Source: Megaleporinus macrocephalus
Taxonomy: Eukaryota > Chordata > Actinopteri > Characiformes > Anostomidae
Reading direction: 5' to 3'
Assembly (NCBI GenBank): GCA_021613375.1
Contig: CM038702.1
Coordinates: 27,263,349-27,327,348, forward strand
DNA length: 64,000 nucleotides
Below are positions 22,301 to 34,279 of this stretch, piece by piece. The first letter of the stretch is position 1. Each line of letters begins with the position of its first letter. Under the pieces are notes generated by a model. That model had not been told where the DNA came from, ran no database searches, and saw only the letters and a list, made by a program, of their open reading frames with translations. The position numbers and the translations under genes were made by a program.

Positions 22301-24500
22301 GGTGGTGTATGTTGTAGAAAGTTGGTGGATAAAGTTTGTATTTGGGGGAATGGTGGTGTTAGAGAATGATGGTGGATAAAGTTGGTATTTGGGGGAGAAT
22401 GGTGGTGTATGTTGTAGAAAGTTGGTGGATAAAGTTTGTATTTGGGGGAATGGTGGTGTTTGTTGTAGAAAGTTGGTGGATAAAGTTTGTATTTAGGGGG
22501 AATGGTGGTGTTAGAGAATGATGGTGGATAAAGTTGGTATTTGGGGGGAATGGTGGTGTATGTTGTAGAAAGTTGGTGGATAAAGTTTGTATTTGGGGGA
22601 ATGGTGGTGTAAGAGAATGATGGTGGATAAAGTTGGTATTTGGGGGAGAATGGTGGTGTATGTTGTAGAAAGTTGGTGGATAAAGTTTGTATTTGGGGGA
22701 ATGGTGGTGTTTGTTGTAGAAAGTTGGTGGATAAAGTTTGTATTTGGGGGAATGGTGGTGTTAGAGAATGATGGTGGATAAAGTTGGTATTTGGGGGGAA
22801 TGGTGGTGTATGTTGTAGAAAGTTGGTGGATAAAGTTTGTATTTGGGGGAGAATGGTGGTGTTTGTTGTAGAAAGTTGGTGGATAAAGTTGGTATTTGGG
22901 GGAATGGTGGTGTTAAAGAATGATGGTGGATAAAGTTGGTATTTGGGGGGAATGGTGGTGTTTGTTGTAGAAAGTTGGTGGATAAAGTTTGTATTTGGGG
23001 GAATGGTGGTGTTTGTTGTAGAAAGTTGGTGGATAAAGTTGGTATTTGGGGGAGAATGGTGGTGTATGTTGTAGAAAGTTGGTGGATAAAGTTTGTATTT
23101 GGGGGAATGGTGGTGTTAGAGAATGATGGTGGATAAAGTTGGTATTTGGGGAGAATGGTGGTGTATGTTGTAGAAAGTTGGTGGATAAAGTTTGTATTTG
23201 GGGGAATGGTGGTGTTTGTTGTAGAAAGTTGGTGGATAAAGTTTGTATTTGGGGGAATGGTGGTGTTAGAGAATGATGGTGGATAAAGTTGGTATTTGGG
23301 GGAGAATGGTGGTGTATGTTGCAGAAAGTTGGTGGATAAAGTTTGTATTTGGGGGAATGGTGGTGTTAGAGAATGATGGTGGATAAAGTTGGTATTTGGG
23401 GGAATGGTGGTGTTTGTTGTAGAAAGTTGGTGGATAAAGTTTGTATTTGGGGGAATGGTGGTGTTAGAGAATGATGGTGGATAAAGTTGGTATTTGGGGG
23501 AGAATGGTGGTGTTAGAGAATGATGGTGGATAAAGTTGGTATTTGGGGGGAATGGTGGTGTTTGTTGTAGAAAGTTGGTGGATAAAGTTGGTATTTGGGG
23601 GGAATGGTGGTGTTTGTTGTAGAAAGTTGGTGGATAAAGTTTGTATTTGGGGGAATGGTGGTGTTAGAGAATGATGGTGGATAAAGTTGGTATTTGGGGG
23701 AATGGTGGTGTTTGTTGTAGAAAGTTGGTGGATAAAGTTTGTATTTGGGGGAATGGTGGTGTTAGAGAATGATGGTGGATAAAGTTGGTATTTGGGGGAG
23801 AATGGTGGTGTATGTTGTAGAAAGTTGGTGGATAAAGTTTGTATTTGGGGGAATGGTGGTGTTAGAGAATGATGGTGGATAAAGTTGGTATTTGGGGGAG
23901 AATGGTGGTGTATGTTGTAGAAAGTTGGTGGATAAAGTTTGTATTTGGGGGAATGGTGGTGTTAGAGAATGATGGTGGATAAAGTTGGTATTTGGGGGAG
24001 AATGGTGGTGTATGTTGTAGAAAGTTGGTGGATAAAGTTTGTATTTGGGGGAATGGTGGTGTTAGAGAATGATGGTGGATAAAGTTGGTATTTGGGGGAG
24101 AATGGTGGTGTATGTTGTAGAAAGTTGGTGGATAAAGTTTGTATTTGGGGGAATGGTGGTGTTAGAGAATGATGGTGGATAAAGTTGGTATTTGGGGGAG
24201 AATGGTGGTGTTTGTTGTAGAAAGTTGGCGGATAAAGTTTGTATTTGGGGGAATGGTGTTGTTAGAGGATGATGGTGGATAAAGTTTGTATTTGGGGGAG
24301 AATGGTGGAGTTTGTTACAAAATGTTGGTGGATAAAGTTTTTTGGGGGTGATTGGTGGTGTTTAATGAAGAATAGTGGTGCTTGTCGGAGAACGTTGGCA
24401 GAGAAAGTTGGTACTTGGGAGAGAATGGTGGCATTTGTAGGAGAATGATGGTGTTCACCAGAGAATGGTGATGCTTGGTGGCATTCATGTTGTTTCATGG
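19330..24500 (+). repeat. 5-kb minisatellite with about 50-bp monomers and a 100-bp dimeric unit
   Basis: Two monomer types alternate. One (about 51 bp) carries TTGTTGTAGAAAGTTGG and GGATAAAGTTTGTATTTGG. The other (about 49 bp) carries TTAGAGAATGATGGTGG and GGATAAAGTTGGTATTTGG. From about 23800 to 24200 the dimer repeats at exactly 100 bp (AAAGTTGGTGGATAAAGTTT at 23821, 23921, 24021, 24121). Elsewhere single and doubled monomers break the order. Both edges (19330-19440 and 24360-24500) have a simpler 20-bp motif, GATGGTGTTTGTTGGAGAAT. Roughly a hundred monomers fit in the length. The frames within are artefacts. Confidence 0.97.
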
Positions 24501-24567
24501 AGAATGGGGGTGTGACCTAGATGTTCTCAAACTTTTGTCAAGCAGTGCATCACATCAGACAAACCTC

Positions 24568-24687
<120 letters not shown>

Positions 24688-24699
24688 CAGAAAGCTCAT

Positions 24700-25720
24700 A
24701 ACTATCTCTCTCGGTGGGTTTGACATTATCATTGCTGATGTAGCATAAAGCTGACATTTGCAGCAATTGGAGGCGGGGAGTCACCAGGTGAATTTATGAG
24801 AGAACTAGACCATATCCGACATACACACCAGTGAGGAAGGAACATCATCTTTCTATTAATAAACATTTCAAGAGATAATAAAAAGTAGCCTGCTTACAAA
24901 TACTGTACTGACAGATTAGTTAAATGTGTGTAGTAATAGGTTGTGCTTCAAGTCAGTGTTAATGAGTTTAGCTAATGCTGATTCTGCTGTTTTATTATTG
25001 GGTGCAGAAAGAATTAAAAGGTTATCAACAAAGTATGTGTATAGGCTTTTCCCATAGAACATGCTGAATTAAGAGTCAGCAACATAATGCTAATGGAATA
25101 TTTTGGAACAAACTGCTTAGGTTAAACTAGATTCACAACATGTTGTGTTGTGTTGTGTTGGTGTGTCAGTTGTTGGCTAACGAAAGGCTAATGGTGCTGA
25201 TTAATGTCTGAATGAATGATGTAGAGAATAAACACAGTCTGTTTCTGAAGGTTAATAGTGTGGTGTTATTTGCGCACAACACATTTGGTGAGTGACCAAA
25301 GCCGCATATAACCGTAACCCGAGAGCGTAATTGAGAGCTGAATTAATCACAGCATTGCTGTCACCTATAAAGTTAATTGCATTTGTTTGAAGGTTGACCG
25401 TACATCAGTGCGCTGGGCAGTTATCTTTCTATTCCTGTGGCACTGATGATAGCACAACTCTGTCTCAAGTCTTGGGTACAGTACACACACTTCTAGCCTG
25501 CTAAGTCTGCTACTACCCAGCTGCACTTTGGAGTAATTAAACCCTCCTTACTGCCAAGTCCCCAGGGCAACAAAACCTATAAAAATCAATGGAGGACGAT
25601 GAAATGCTCTCTTAGGCCCAGAGCAAATATTACCCAACATATTTGTCCAACAAAAACACTAGCTTTAGGTTCTCCCCAGTTCACAGTAGTTAGATTTTTT
25701 GTTAGAGCCAACTGTCAACA
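24700..25720. other. Unique sequence, no gene recognised
   Basis: No exon or transposon recognised. 25240-25440 is repeat-free, of balanced composition and contains several CG dinucleotides, unlike its surroundings. Confidence 0.45.
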
Positions 25721-25724
25721 CTAG

Positions 25725-26690
25725 GATGATGGTGTTTGGCAGAGAACGTTCATGTTTACTTGTTGGTCAAAGGGTTTGGTAGGAAATATGGTATTCGTTA
25801 GACACTGAAGGTGTTTTTTGTGAATGATGGTGTTTAATAGAGTGTGTTGGCTTTAGAGATGGATGGTGTTTGATAGGGAAAATGATGTTTATATAAGAAT
25901 GACTGTGTTTGATAGTATATTATTATGTTTGATAGTCAATGACAGTCCTGCATGAAGACTAATGCCATTTGGTTGAGAAGGATGTGTGTGGTGCACTATG
26001 ACTGTATTTGCTGGAGAACTGCAGTGCTTCATAAAGACTAAGGTCATTTGCTAGTAGATGACGGCAGTGCTTAATTTGTGCTGGATCTTGCCAGAACAAG
26101 ATCCGGCACCTCTCATATTTCAGGTACCTGTGTTCCAGAACTTATTTATGTGGACCCACCACCTCTTTGACGTCTTTTTTTGTAGGACACCAAAAGCTAT
26201 TCGTCCAGCGGCATCGCTGAGATTTTGTGGTTGCTGCTCCTTACTGCATTCATTAAAGCTAAGATTATTTTATTGTATAGAATGCTACTATGTTAGATGG
26301 ACACTTGAAGCACTGTTGTGCCTATGTGTTCCAGGACCTTTTCCCTCACTGCCACTTGCTGGATCACCCCACCTTTTGTGTTCTATTATCTGATGTTTTA
26401 CAAATTAAGCACTGGATGACGGTGTTTGTTAGAGAATGATGGTGCTTGGCAGAATATGTTGGTGTTAAAGAATGATGCTGTTTGACTGACAATGACAGTG
26501 CTTTATTAAGACAAAGGCCATTTGGTAAAGAATGATGTGTGTGGTATACAGTGTTTGTGTTTGCTGAGGAATGACAGTGCCTCAGACTAAGTTTATTTGG
26601 TAAAAGATGATGGTGATTATTGGAGAATGATACAGTTTGCTCAAGAATGGTGTCTGAGATTTGGTATTTGTTGGAGAATTACGGTGTAAA
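25725..26690 (+). repeat. Degenerate relative of the 19-24 kb minisatellite
   Basis: Loosely spaced variants of GATGGTGTTTGNTAGAGAATG and ACAGTGCTT occur on both sides of the MITE at 26065-26414. The orientation is that of the large array. It seems to be an older, mutated part of the same repeat. Confidence 0.65.
26065..26414. mobile_element. hAT-type MITE, 350 bp, with intact 8-bp target duplication
   Basis: Terminal inverted repeats CAGTGCTTAATTTGT and ACAAATTAAGCACTG are perfect over 15 bp. The direct repeat GATGACGG lies exactly outside both ends (26057-26064 and 26415-26422). An 8-bp target duplication and CAGTG-type ends are features of the hAT superfamily. The interior has an open plus-strand frame (26058-26393) with no recognised similarity, so the element is probably nonautonomous. 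Confidence 0.88.
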
Positions 26691-26699
26691 ACAAAGGAG

Positions 26700-27491
26700 A
26701 CACTGCCGTGTGCTGGTCTAGGCTAGTAGTAGCTTTTCCTTTTAGTAACATCTGGAAGCCATCTTTATTCAACCTGTTTTGCTTTCTCCTAACAACACGG
26801 CACATCTTCAAACTGTTTGTTTTTAATTCTCTTCATCTTTTTTTCTTTTTCCAGTGAAACTGTCATTATCTTGTCCGTAGCAGCCGGTAAAGCCTGAGCC
26901 CTCTTAATCTCCCCATAATAACCTCTGCCAGTCACCCAGCAAACAACACAACAGACCCACAAAAACTGCAAAACACACACTGCAGTCACAGGCCTCCACT
27001 GGGTAGGAAAATGCCTCGACAAGTGGAAAGGAAGAAACCCTGCTGAAGATGGGGACCACAGCAAATTCCCTTGTAACTGTGCCAAATAGTAAATGCTGGC
27101 AGGCAGTCCAGTGAATAAATAAATACACACACACACACATGTATACATACACAAGCCAGTAAATAAAATGCCTCGCTCTACAAAAATGTCCCATTAGCTT
27201 TCAGAAACAACTGAGTAGCGTTAAATTCTCATTTGGTCTAAAATGAAAATCAATAGCTGGGACTCAGAGGATTAAAGTCATAAGTACAATGTATACAGTT
27301 TCCACTTGGAAATTTAGAACGTTTCTGTTCTTTGCAGAGCTCAATTCTGCCAACCAAGCTCTTTCGTTTGACCAAAAAGTAAAGTCAGTCTGATGTAGTG
27401 CAACGTGGAAAGACCTCATTCAGACCGGCCCCTGCACCTGCCAGTCAAGAGCAACCCCTACACTTCAAACAGAAAATAAAGAAAGAGGTGA

Positions 27492-27541
<50 letters not shown>

Positions 27542-29030
27542 TGTGTGTGACAGGTCCTATAATAAAGCCTGATTCTGCAACCTGTAGAGTGAAGTTTATA
27601 CATCCAGAACTCGACAGGTGATCAAAATTCTGTCCTCATCACCTTTCCAACAATGTAGGACACTGATATTATCTCTGGTTGTGGTAGCCAGTGCTACAAT
27701 AAACTTGCTCTAATCAGCTATAATATACTCTTTTCCCAGTTATCCTCATTATATGGCAATCAGAAGAATAGACTCTGAAGTTCTCAGTAGTAGAGTGTTT
27801 AAAACTTTTTGGGGGGGATTTTTGCCATAACAGAAAGATAGTAACTGTCATCTAACTAGCAAGCGCAGTGGTTCTGGAGAGGATTTAGCCTGCAGAACAC
27901 TGCTGACAATAAAATGTTTCATGCACAAGAGCTCTGGAACAGCATGCCACGCAATTTCTACACCTGTCCAATGTACCAGAAACAGTGGATATAAAAGAGT
28001 TATTTTTGCCTACCACTGTAATCTAACTTTAGAATTTTGGCCTGTGGTTCAAATGGTCTAATTTATCTTATAATTAAGAACTTTTATGATGTTTAAACAT
28101 GCCATTTTCCCTCAAATCTGAAGGCACTGCCATTTCCCTTTCATTTTTTCCCCTGTTATATTTAGCTGTTGTGCTTTAAACAGCTTAAACACTGAATAAT
28201 TGCTTATTATTTGAAAACTGCTGCACCATAAAAAAAAAAAAAAAAAAAAACGATTCCGCCCAGCTCTTGCGCCACCACCTCATCCTCAGTGGTGTGGAGT
28301 CCAATCCTTGACAGATAACTGTGGTCACTGGCTGACATGCTGAGTAGTGTGTTAGTAAACACACGTGGGGAGTATGACCACACCACAGTGAGAGACAAGA
28401 GGCACATCCAAACATACAGTTCCCTCCTTAAACCACTGCTTCACACTCAAATATACACTTACAGCTTTGTGTCCAAATTTGTTCTGACACCTGAGTGTAA
28501 AATTAAAGGCATGGTCCAGCCAAAAATGCTAATGTGGGAGTAAATGGCAGCCAGCAGTTAGCATAATTGTACTAACTGCTGGTTTCACACTCTGCAAGCT
28601 TCCATCCAAAGTTAGCCACTTTGGGATTTTGACAGAAGTATCCCTTCAGACTCCAAGGTGTTAATACTGGGAGTAAGAGAGCAAATTAAATTGGGCTTAT
28701 AATACACCCTTGAGGAACCTCGCTTCAATAAGCTGGTATTAGCTGCTATCTTTTGCAAGACACACACGGTATCATCGAGACTTCTTTACTGGGAGATGTA
28801 CTTAAGCTTCGGGTAAGCTATGTAGACACATTCAGCCCTCCTCCTGGATAAACGTTTCCGTGTCTCAAAGTGACACAACGTTATTCCAGTCACAGTGTGT
28901 TGCTCTGTAATTTGTGGCCCGCTAGCCGACCTGTAGGGGCCACCTCTGCCAAATAAATCACCCAGCCCAGAAAAGTAAACAGCTAACCAGCAATTAGACT
29001 CCCTAACTTCCACACGCACACAACTCCAGA
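26700..29030. other. Mostly unique sequence, no gene recognised
   Basis: Includes a (GA)n at 27494, a poly(A) run of about 21 at 28230-28250 and a short (CA)n near 27124. The minus strand near 28715 spells EVPQGCIISPI, reminiscent of a LINE RT motif, but without support around it. Confidence 0.45.
27494..27539. repeat. (GA)n microsatellite
   Basis: About 23 uninterrupted GA units. Confidence 0.96.
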
Positions 29031-29037
29031 CGAAAAC

Positions 29038-29038
<1 letters not shown>

Positions 29039-29110
<72 letters not shown>

Positions 29111-29130
29111 AGAGAAGGAGAGAGAGAGAA

Positions 29131-29184
<54 letters not shown>

Positions 29185-29194
29185 AGAGAGAGAG
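29039..29194. repeat. (GA)n microsatellite
   Basis: About 156 bp of AG repeats with rare GGAG and GAAAG interruptions. The minus-strand Leu/Ser frames are artefacts. Confidence 0.97.
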
Positions 29195-29199
29195 TGCAG

Positions 29200-32100
29200 C
29201 AATATTCGGTTCATTCAAACTACAGACATTTTTCTGTTAAGCTCTTATGTAAAGCTAAGCTTCTGCTATGGTTCTTGTAACTGCACAGAAAGATAAAACA
29301 GTCCAGTGGAACATCAACAATGTGTTTATCATTACATGAAGATCAATATAGAATGATGTTGTCAGCTTTCATGTAGCTAGAACAGCAAAACAAACCATTT
29401 AGGCTTTGACGGTGACCCATTTGAGTATTACATATGGTATACATTGCCACTTGTCTACATTTGATTACTGGACATGGCATAATCATCACATTACATCCAT
29501 CCAACCTTCCATCCATCTATCTAATGTAATTCAGTTGAATGCAAGCTAAAGACTGTTAATGCTGAGACTGTTGTGAGGTTTAGAATGAAGGATGAAAAGC
29601 TTCATGCCGAGTTACTCACTCAGCTTCCTCTGGCTAATTACTCATGCTTCCTGCTAGAACGCAATTAAAGCCCGCCGTCACGCTCACCCACCGACAAGAT
29701 GAGGACACACACACACACATTCACTCATGAACCTACTGACACCTGATAAGAGTGAAATATAAACCCCCTGACTCACTCCATTCCCTCTGTTCAGTCTCTG
29801 TTTCAATGTTGGATGCCTCTTTGTGTAGAGCATCTTCAACATCATTTGACTGGGGATGTTCAAACTTTTGCACATGGCAGTATCTAATACACTCTGACAC
29901 AATGAAGTATGTTCATATCACTGTGTATATTGAAAATATTGTGAGATTATGTTTCTGCTGACCCTGCAAGTATTTACATATGCATCTCATATTATTTTTA
30001 TAACATAGTATTTTTAATGCTGAATATTTCAGTTTTATTGGCTCTCTATTAAAACACCTACATTAATTAGAGCTTAGAGCTTCACAGTACATATCATATA
30101 TTTATATCTATGATATTTAAGTGGTATAACATTTATATACAAATGGTTTGAATATACACTGTTAAATGTGTCTTTCATAAAAGATTTTTTTCCTGTGTAC
30201 CCTAGTTTCTTTGTTTCACAGAATGAGAATGAGGGCAAGCAAAAAAAAGCTGGGTCAGTGGCTGACGTAGCCAAAGTCCTCATAGAAATGTCTGGTCACT
30301 CTGAGGCCATCTTCGCAACACCCAGTTATTTCCAGTCATACAGGCTCCTATTTTCTGGAACGGGTTAAATGATCATTTCAAGAACATTTAATCACTGACA
30401 AAATCTGACAAAAAACTAGTTTATTGTGTTTGCTTCAATGCATAAGCAAAACAGAACCCATAAAACATGCTCATCTTGTTTTGACTACGGTGCTTGAGCA
30501 GATCTCCACAACAAGAGCAAGGCTTTCCCTGCTAGTGCCATAATATAACATGCACGCACAACAAGCAAACCTATTGGCTCTTTGTTTTAATATTTCAACC
30601 GGTGGTCTGTCCCCTTATTTATACCATCTCTGACGCAGTTTAGGCTTAAGTGAACTTTATAAATGCCGTGGCTTGTGCTTAAGCTTGGTCTTCTTTTATA
30701 GCTGTAAACATTACAAGATGTAAATGACGTGCTAGTAAGCCTGCGCTTGATTTAACACACTGACGTTTGTGCATCATTAAATGTGGTCAGATCTATGCTG
30801 TGAAGAGGTCAGCCTGATATAAGACTAGACCACTGTATTCAAGTGATGAATAATAACACCTCCGGCTGGTAAAACCCCTCCATGTCACTGATTCTAACTG
30901 ATCCATACATGGCCCATACATCAAATTTTGGCCCAAAAACTGGCCCGAATGTACAAGAGATAGTGACCTCAGGATAAACTAGAATAAATCAGCTTCAGAT
31001 AGGCTAGTGACAGACGCGGACATTAGTTACTATCCACAAGTGCGTAACATTTTAAAAACAGGGGCTGTAAAAGATTCTGAATCAATATAGAGTGCCTAAT
31101 ACCAAGAAAGAGGGAACACTGTTCATTGTTGGAGCCAGCTTATTAATTAGCCGACCTTATGTGCCTGGCAGGCTCTGATTACGAACAAAATATGGAGACA
31201 GAGAGGCTGTCTAATAATGCCGCTTTTCATTCAAAACACACACACATACACACAAACACACTCCATTCAGATCAATCTGTGTACCCATCTGCCTGAGCAA
31301 ATGTGATTTGACTGGGTGCCTTTGCTTAATGACTTTTTGATTCAGATCCTAACCTGGGCTGACTGGAGCCGCGCTGCACCATCACCAGCCGCCACACGAG
31401 GGAGCTTTTTATACACTTCATAACCTCAACATGGCAGAAATGTAGATTTTTCCCCCTTTTCTCTTCTTTCTTTTTACCACAGCAGAACTTAAAGAGGCAG
31501 GAAACCAAAATATGCTGAGTCATTTTCATCCACTTAAGAGCAAATGGAAAGTACACGCCAGCGATGACCGCGGAGAGTAAATCGCTGCAATATGAGCTCA
31601 GGGGCACTGAAGTAGGCGCAGTATTTCTCAGCTATTCAAACCATAAGCTATAAAACAGTCTCTCATCACCTCTGGCCCAGGGGGCAGCACAGCCGGAGGG
31701 GGGGTGGTGGTAAGGGGTGGTAGTGGTGGGCGGTTGGGGGTTCATCGTCATTCTTACTGTCAGACAGAGTGGCCCGGATCGTTTTACACACACACACAAC
31801 ACACACACAGACACATCATTGTACATGCACACATCAGAAATGCAGACATGTATGTATATGTATGTGTGAATTTCTCTGTTTGTATGTGTGTTTTGTGCAT
31901 CCAATTTTCTACATGTGTATATGTATGTGTACGTGTATATATAGCTGTATATAACACCATATAACATTACAATAAAGTCAAAAGTCAACAGAAATATCTT
32001 GTTGTAACAAAAGCAGTTGATGTGAGCTGGTTAGAAGAGCACAGGTGTTTGTCCTGGACGTCCCCAGCCATGACACTGATTGGTTTAATTCCTGAACACC

Positions 32101-32200
32101 TGATTTAACTTAACAAAGCTATAATAGAACTGAACCATGTAGATCCACTACGGCAGATAATAATGGGCTATACTGTAATATTTACAATCGTTGTTTTTTG
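29200..32200. other. Unique sequence, no gene recognised
   Basis: Contains short CA tracts (29705, 31238, 31786) and a G-rich strand at 31696-31740. The frame at 30168-30368 is preceded by a fair acceptor (TTTGTTTCACAG) but resembles nothing I know. 29540-29700 and 31120-31230 are repeat-free islands. Confidence 0.4.
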
Positions 32201-32221
32201 TATCAATGTTATACGTATATT

Positions 32222-32396
32222 CAGGGGTGTAGCAGCAAATTCTGGGCCCTGTACACTCTCAATGTCAGTGGGCCCCTATCCATGCCAGTACACGAGGAAC
32301 GTGAGCAAAAAAAAAAATCAGGATTTTCATGGGCCCCTCTCCCTACTCAGGCCCTGGGTAGTCAGGTCCACTTTTCCCCCCACTACCACGCCCATG
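32222..32396. mobile_element. Short hAT-type MITE, 175 bp
   Basis: The left end CAGGGGTGTAGCA and the right end TACCACGCCCATG are imperfect inverted repeats. CGTATATT (32214-32221) and CGTATATG (32397-32404) flank it as a 7/8 direct repeat. The interior CAAATTCTGGGCCCTGTA and GGGCCCCT-type phrases are common in fish. It has no coding capacity. Confidence 0.78.
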
Positions 32397-32404
32397 CGTA
32401 TATG

Positions 32405-33311
32405 AATAGTATTAATATTACTAATATAAATCTAATTTTAGTGTTTTACTAAGCGAAAAACAACACACCTTCGCTTGTTCCGACTTTAGCAGTGTACAAT
32501 AAACCAGCAACCAAATTTCATATTGTGAAGATCTTCTGAGTGAAATAAAGTAAATCCTCTACATGAAAAATAAATACATTAATTAATAAATAATAGTAAA
32601 TATGATGTCAGTCTACATATTGTAGTGTACAATATTTCCTGAGCTCAAACAAACTCCTTATAAAAAAGTCTGCTCACTCAGTGGCCCCAAGTCAGTTATT
32701 TACAGCCATACATGATCAGACTTCTATCTATAGGACTTCTATAAGGAGAAGAGACCTAAATACATGATGAATACAGGTCAAATGATTTTTTCAAAACCTG
32801 ATGAAGGTTTTCTGATGAAAACATATAAATAGTTTGCAGGGTTTGGCTCAGTAACGCACAAAAGACATGAACTTTCAGCCTGTTCTGTTTCACTGCTAGT
32901 GCCACAATATTGTTGATGCTACCCCACTCACGGTGTAACCAGCAATCTGAATGGCTCCTTTTCTTGATGGGTGGGACTTTCTTCATAGGCTGATGTCATG
33001 TTAAGAGTTTTGAGCGTTTTCATGTAAATATAGGATCAATAAATGATGACGTTTCCAGTAAAAGGTTTCAGCCGCTGGCACTGATAAACATCTACTACGG
33101 GAGTCTTACTCACCACTGATGAACGACTAAGTTAGTCACTCACTCTCTCTCTCTCTCTGAGTCACCACTCCTTAATGAGTGGCTGATCTCCTGATATGGC
33201 ACTTTTTGAGTCATGTGACCAGTAGAGGTCAGTGGTCATAAGTCCAGGCATTGTTCAGGCCCCCCCCCTCCCCAAGCTTTCCTGATTCAGTTTCCTATGT
33301 CAACCTTCTGC

Positions 33312-33382
<71 letters not shown>

Positions 33383-34250
33383 ACACACACAAATTATTAC
33401 CACATTACATTTCTTCCACGTTAAGTTATGAATCCACAATTACAGTAATGTTTACAGTAATGTCAGTATTGTGCAAATGTGTGAGACATTGGATATGCTG
33501 TTTATCTGGGCATTGGGCGTTTATTTGATCAACAAATACAGCTTACAGCTGCCCAGTATTATTTATTATAGCTGATTCAATTAATCCACACTTCAGGTGT
33601 GCTGGCAATGAATTTGAACAAATGCATGTGGTGGGTGAGTTTTAAGGAAATTCTTGTATGTTAATTAGTATTTATTTGAATATAATATGGTATTTTTACA
33701 GGATATACACTTATTGTAACGGGTGTAGTCACTGAATAAGTGATGTTATTTAATTTTAGATTAATTTTATTTAGGTTTTATTTTACAGGTCCAAGGCCAA
33801 AAGATGTGGTTAGGTTTGAAACAAACACACACACAAAAAGAATACTCCCTTCCATGGTGCTGAAGAACCCTGGTGTCTGTAGAGTGATGTCAACAAAGAC
33901 ACTGTGCTGTATTTACCTGCTGTCTGGACCCAGAGTGAATTTTATCAACACTGTCCAGAGCTAACATGAACAAAGCAAACTCTCACGCTTTCCCTGCTAC
34001 ATATGGGATAAGGAATGCACATGGCACATAAAAAGAGAAAAATGTTTAAATTTAGATGATGATTTATTAGTTCTTTGATGTATGTCGTTTCAATTTCAAA
34101 GAGTAGAGAAATAGAGAGCTTGCAGGTTAACAACGTGTGTTTAGACAAACTGCAGCAAAATGTTCTACTTACTGTCTGATCCACACAGCTGTAAAGACAT
34201 GAAATCAAGAAAACTGATTTCAAGAAGACTGAAGCTGTAACTTAGGTAAC
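32405..34250. other. AT-rich unique sequence, no gene recognised
   Basis: Apart from the AC run at 33316 I see no repeat, splice-flanked frame or transposon end in this stretch. Confidence 0.45.
33316..33390. repeat. (AC)n microsatellite
   Basis: AC run with a few GC-AC interruptions (CACGCACA). Confidence 0.96.
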
Positions 34251-34279
34251 TTTCCACATGTCCCGACAACTACCAACTT

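Noticed and set aside
22587..23136. Gly/Val/Trp-rich frames in the large array
   Set aside because: Minisatellite units of 49-51 bp; frames hold only where unit lengths happen to sum to a multiple of three.
19330..24360. CRISPR-like array of regularly spaced repeats
   Set aside because: Contiguous minisatellite monomers with no unique spacers, in an animal intron.
28690..28735. EVPQGCIISPI on the minus strand as a LINE RT scrap
   Set aside because: Too short, ends in a stop and has no supporting sequence on either side.
30168..30368. Possible exon after TTTGTTTCACAG with a QKKAGSVADVAKVLIEMSG stretch
   Set aside because: On the strand opposite to the navigator gene, no donor in a sensible place and no family recognised.
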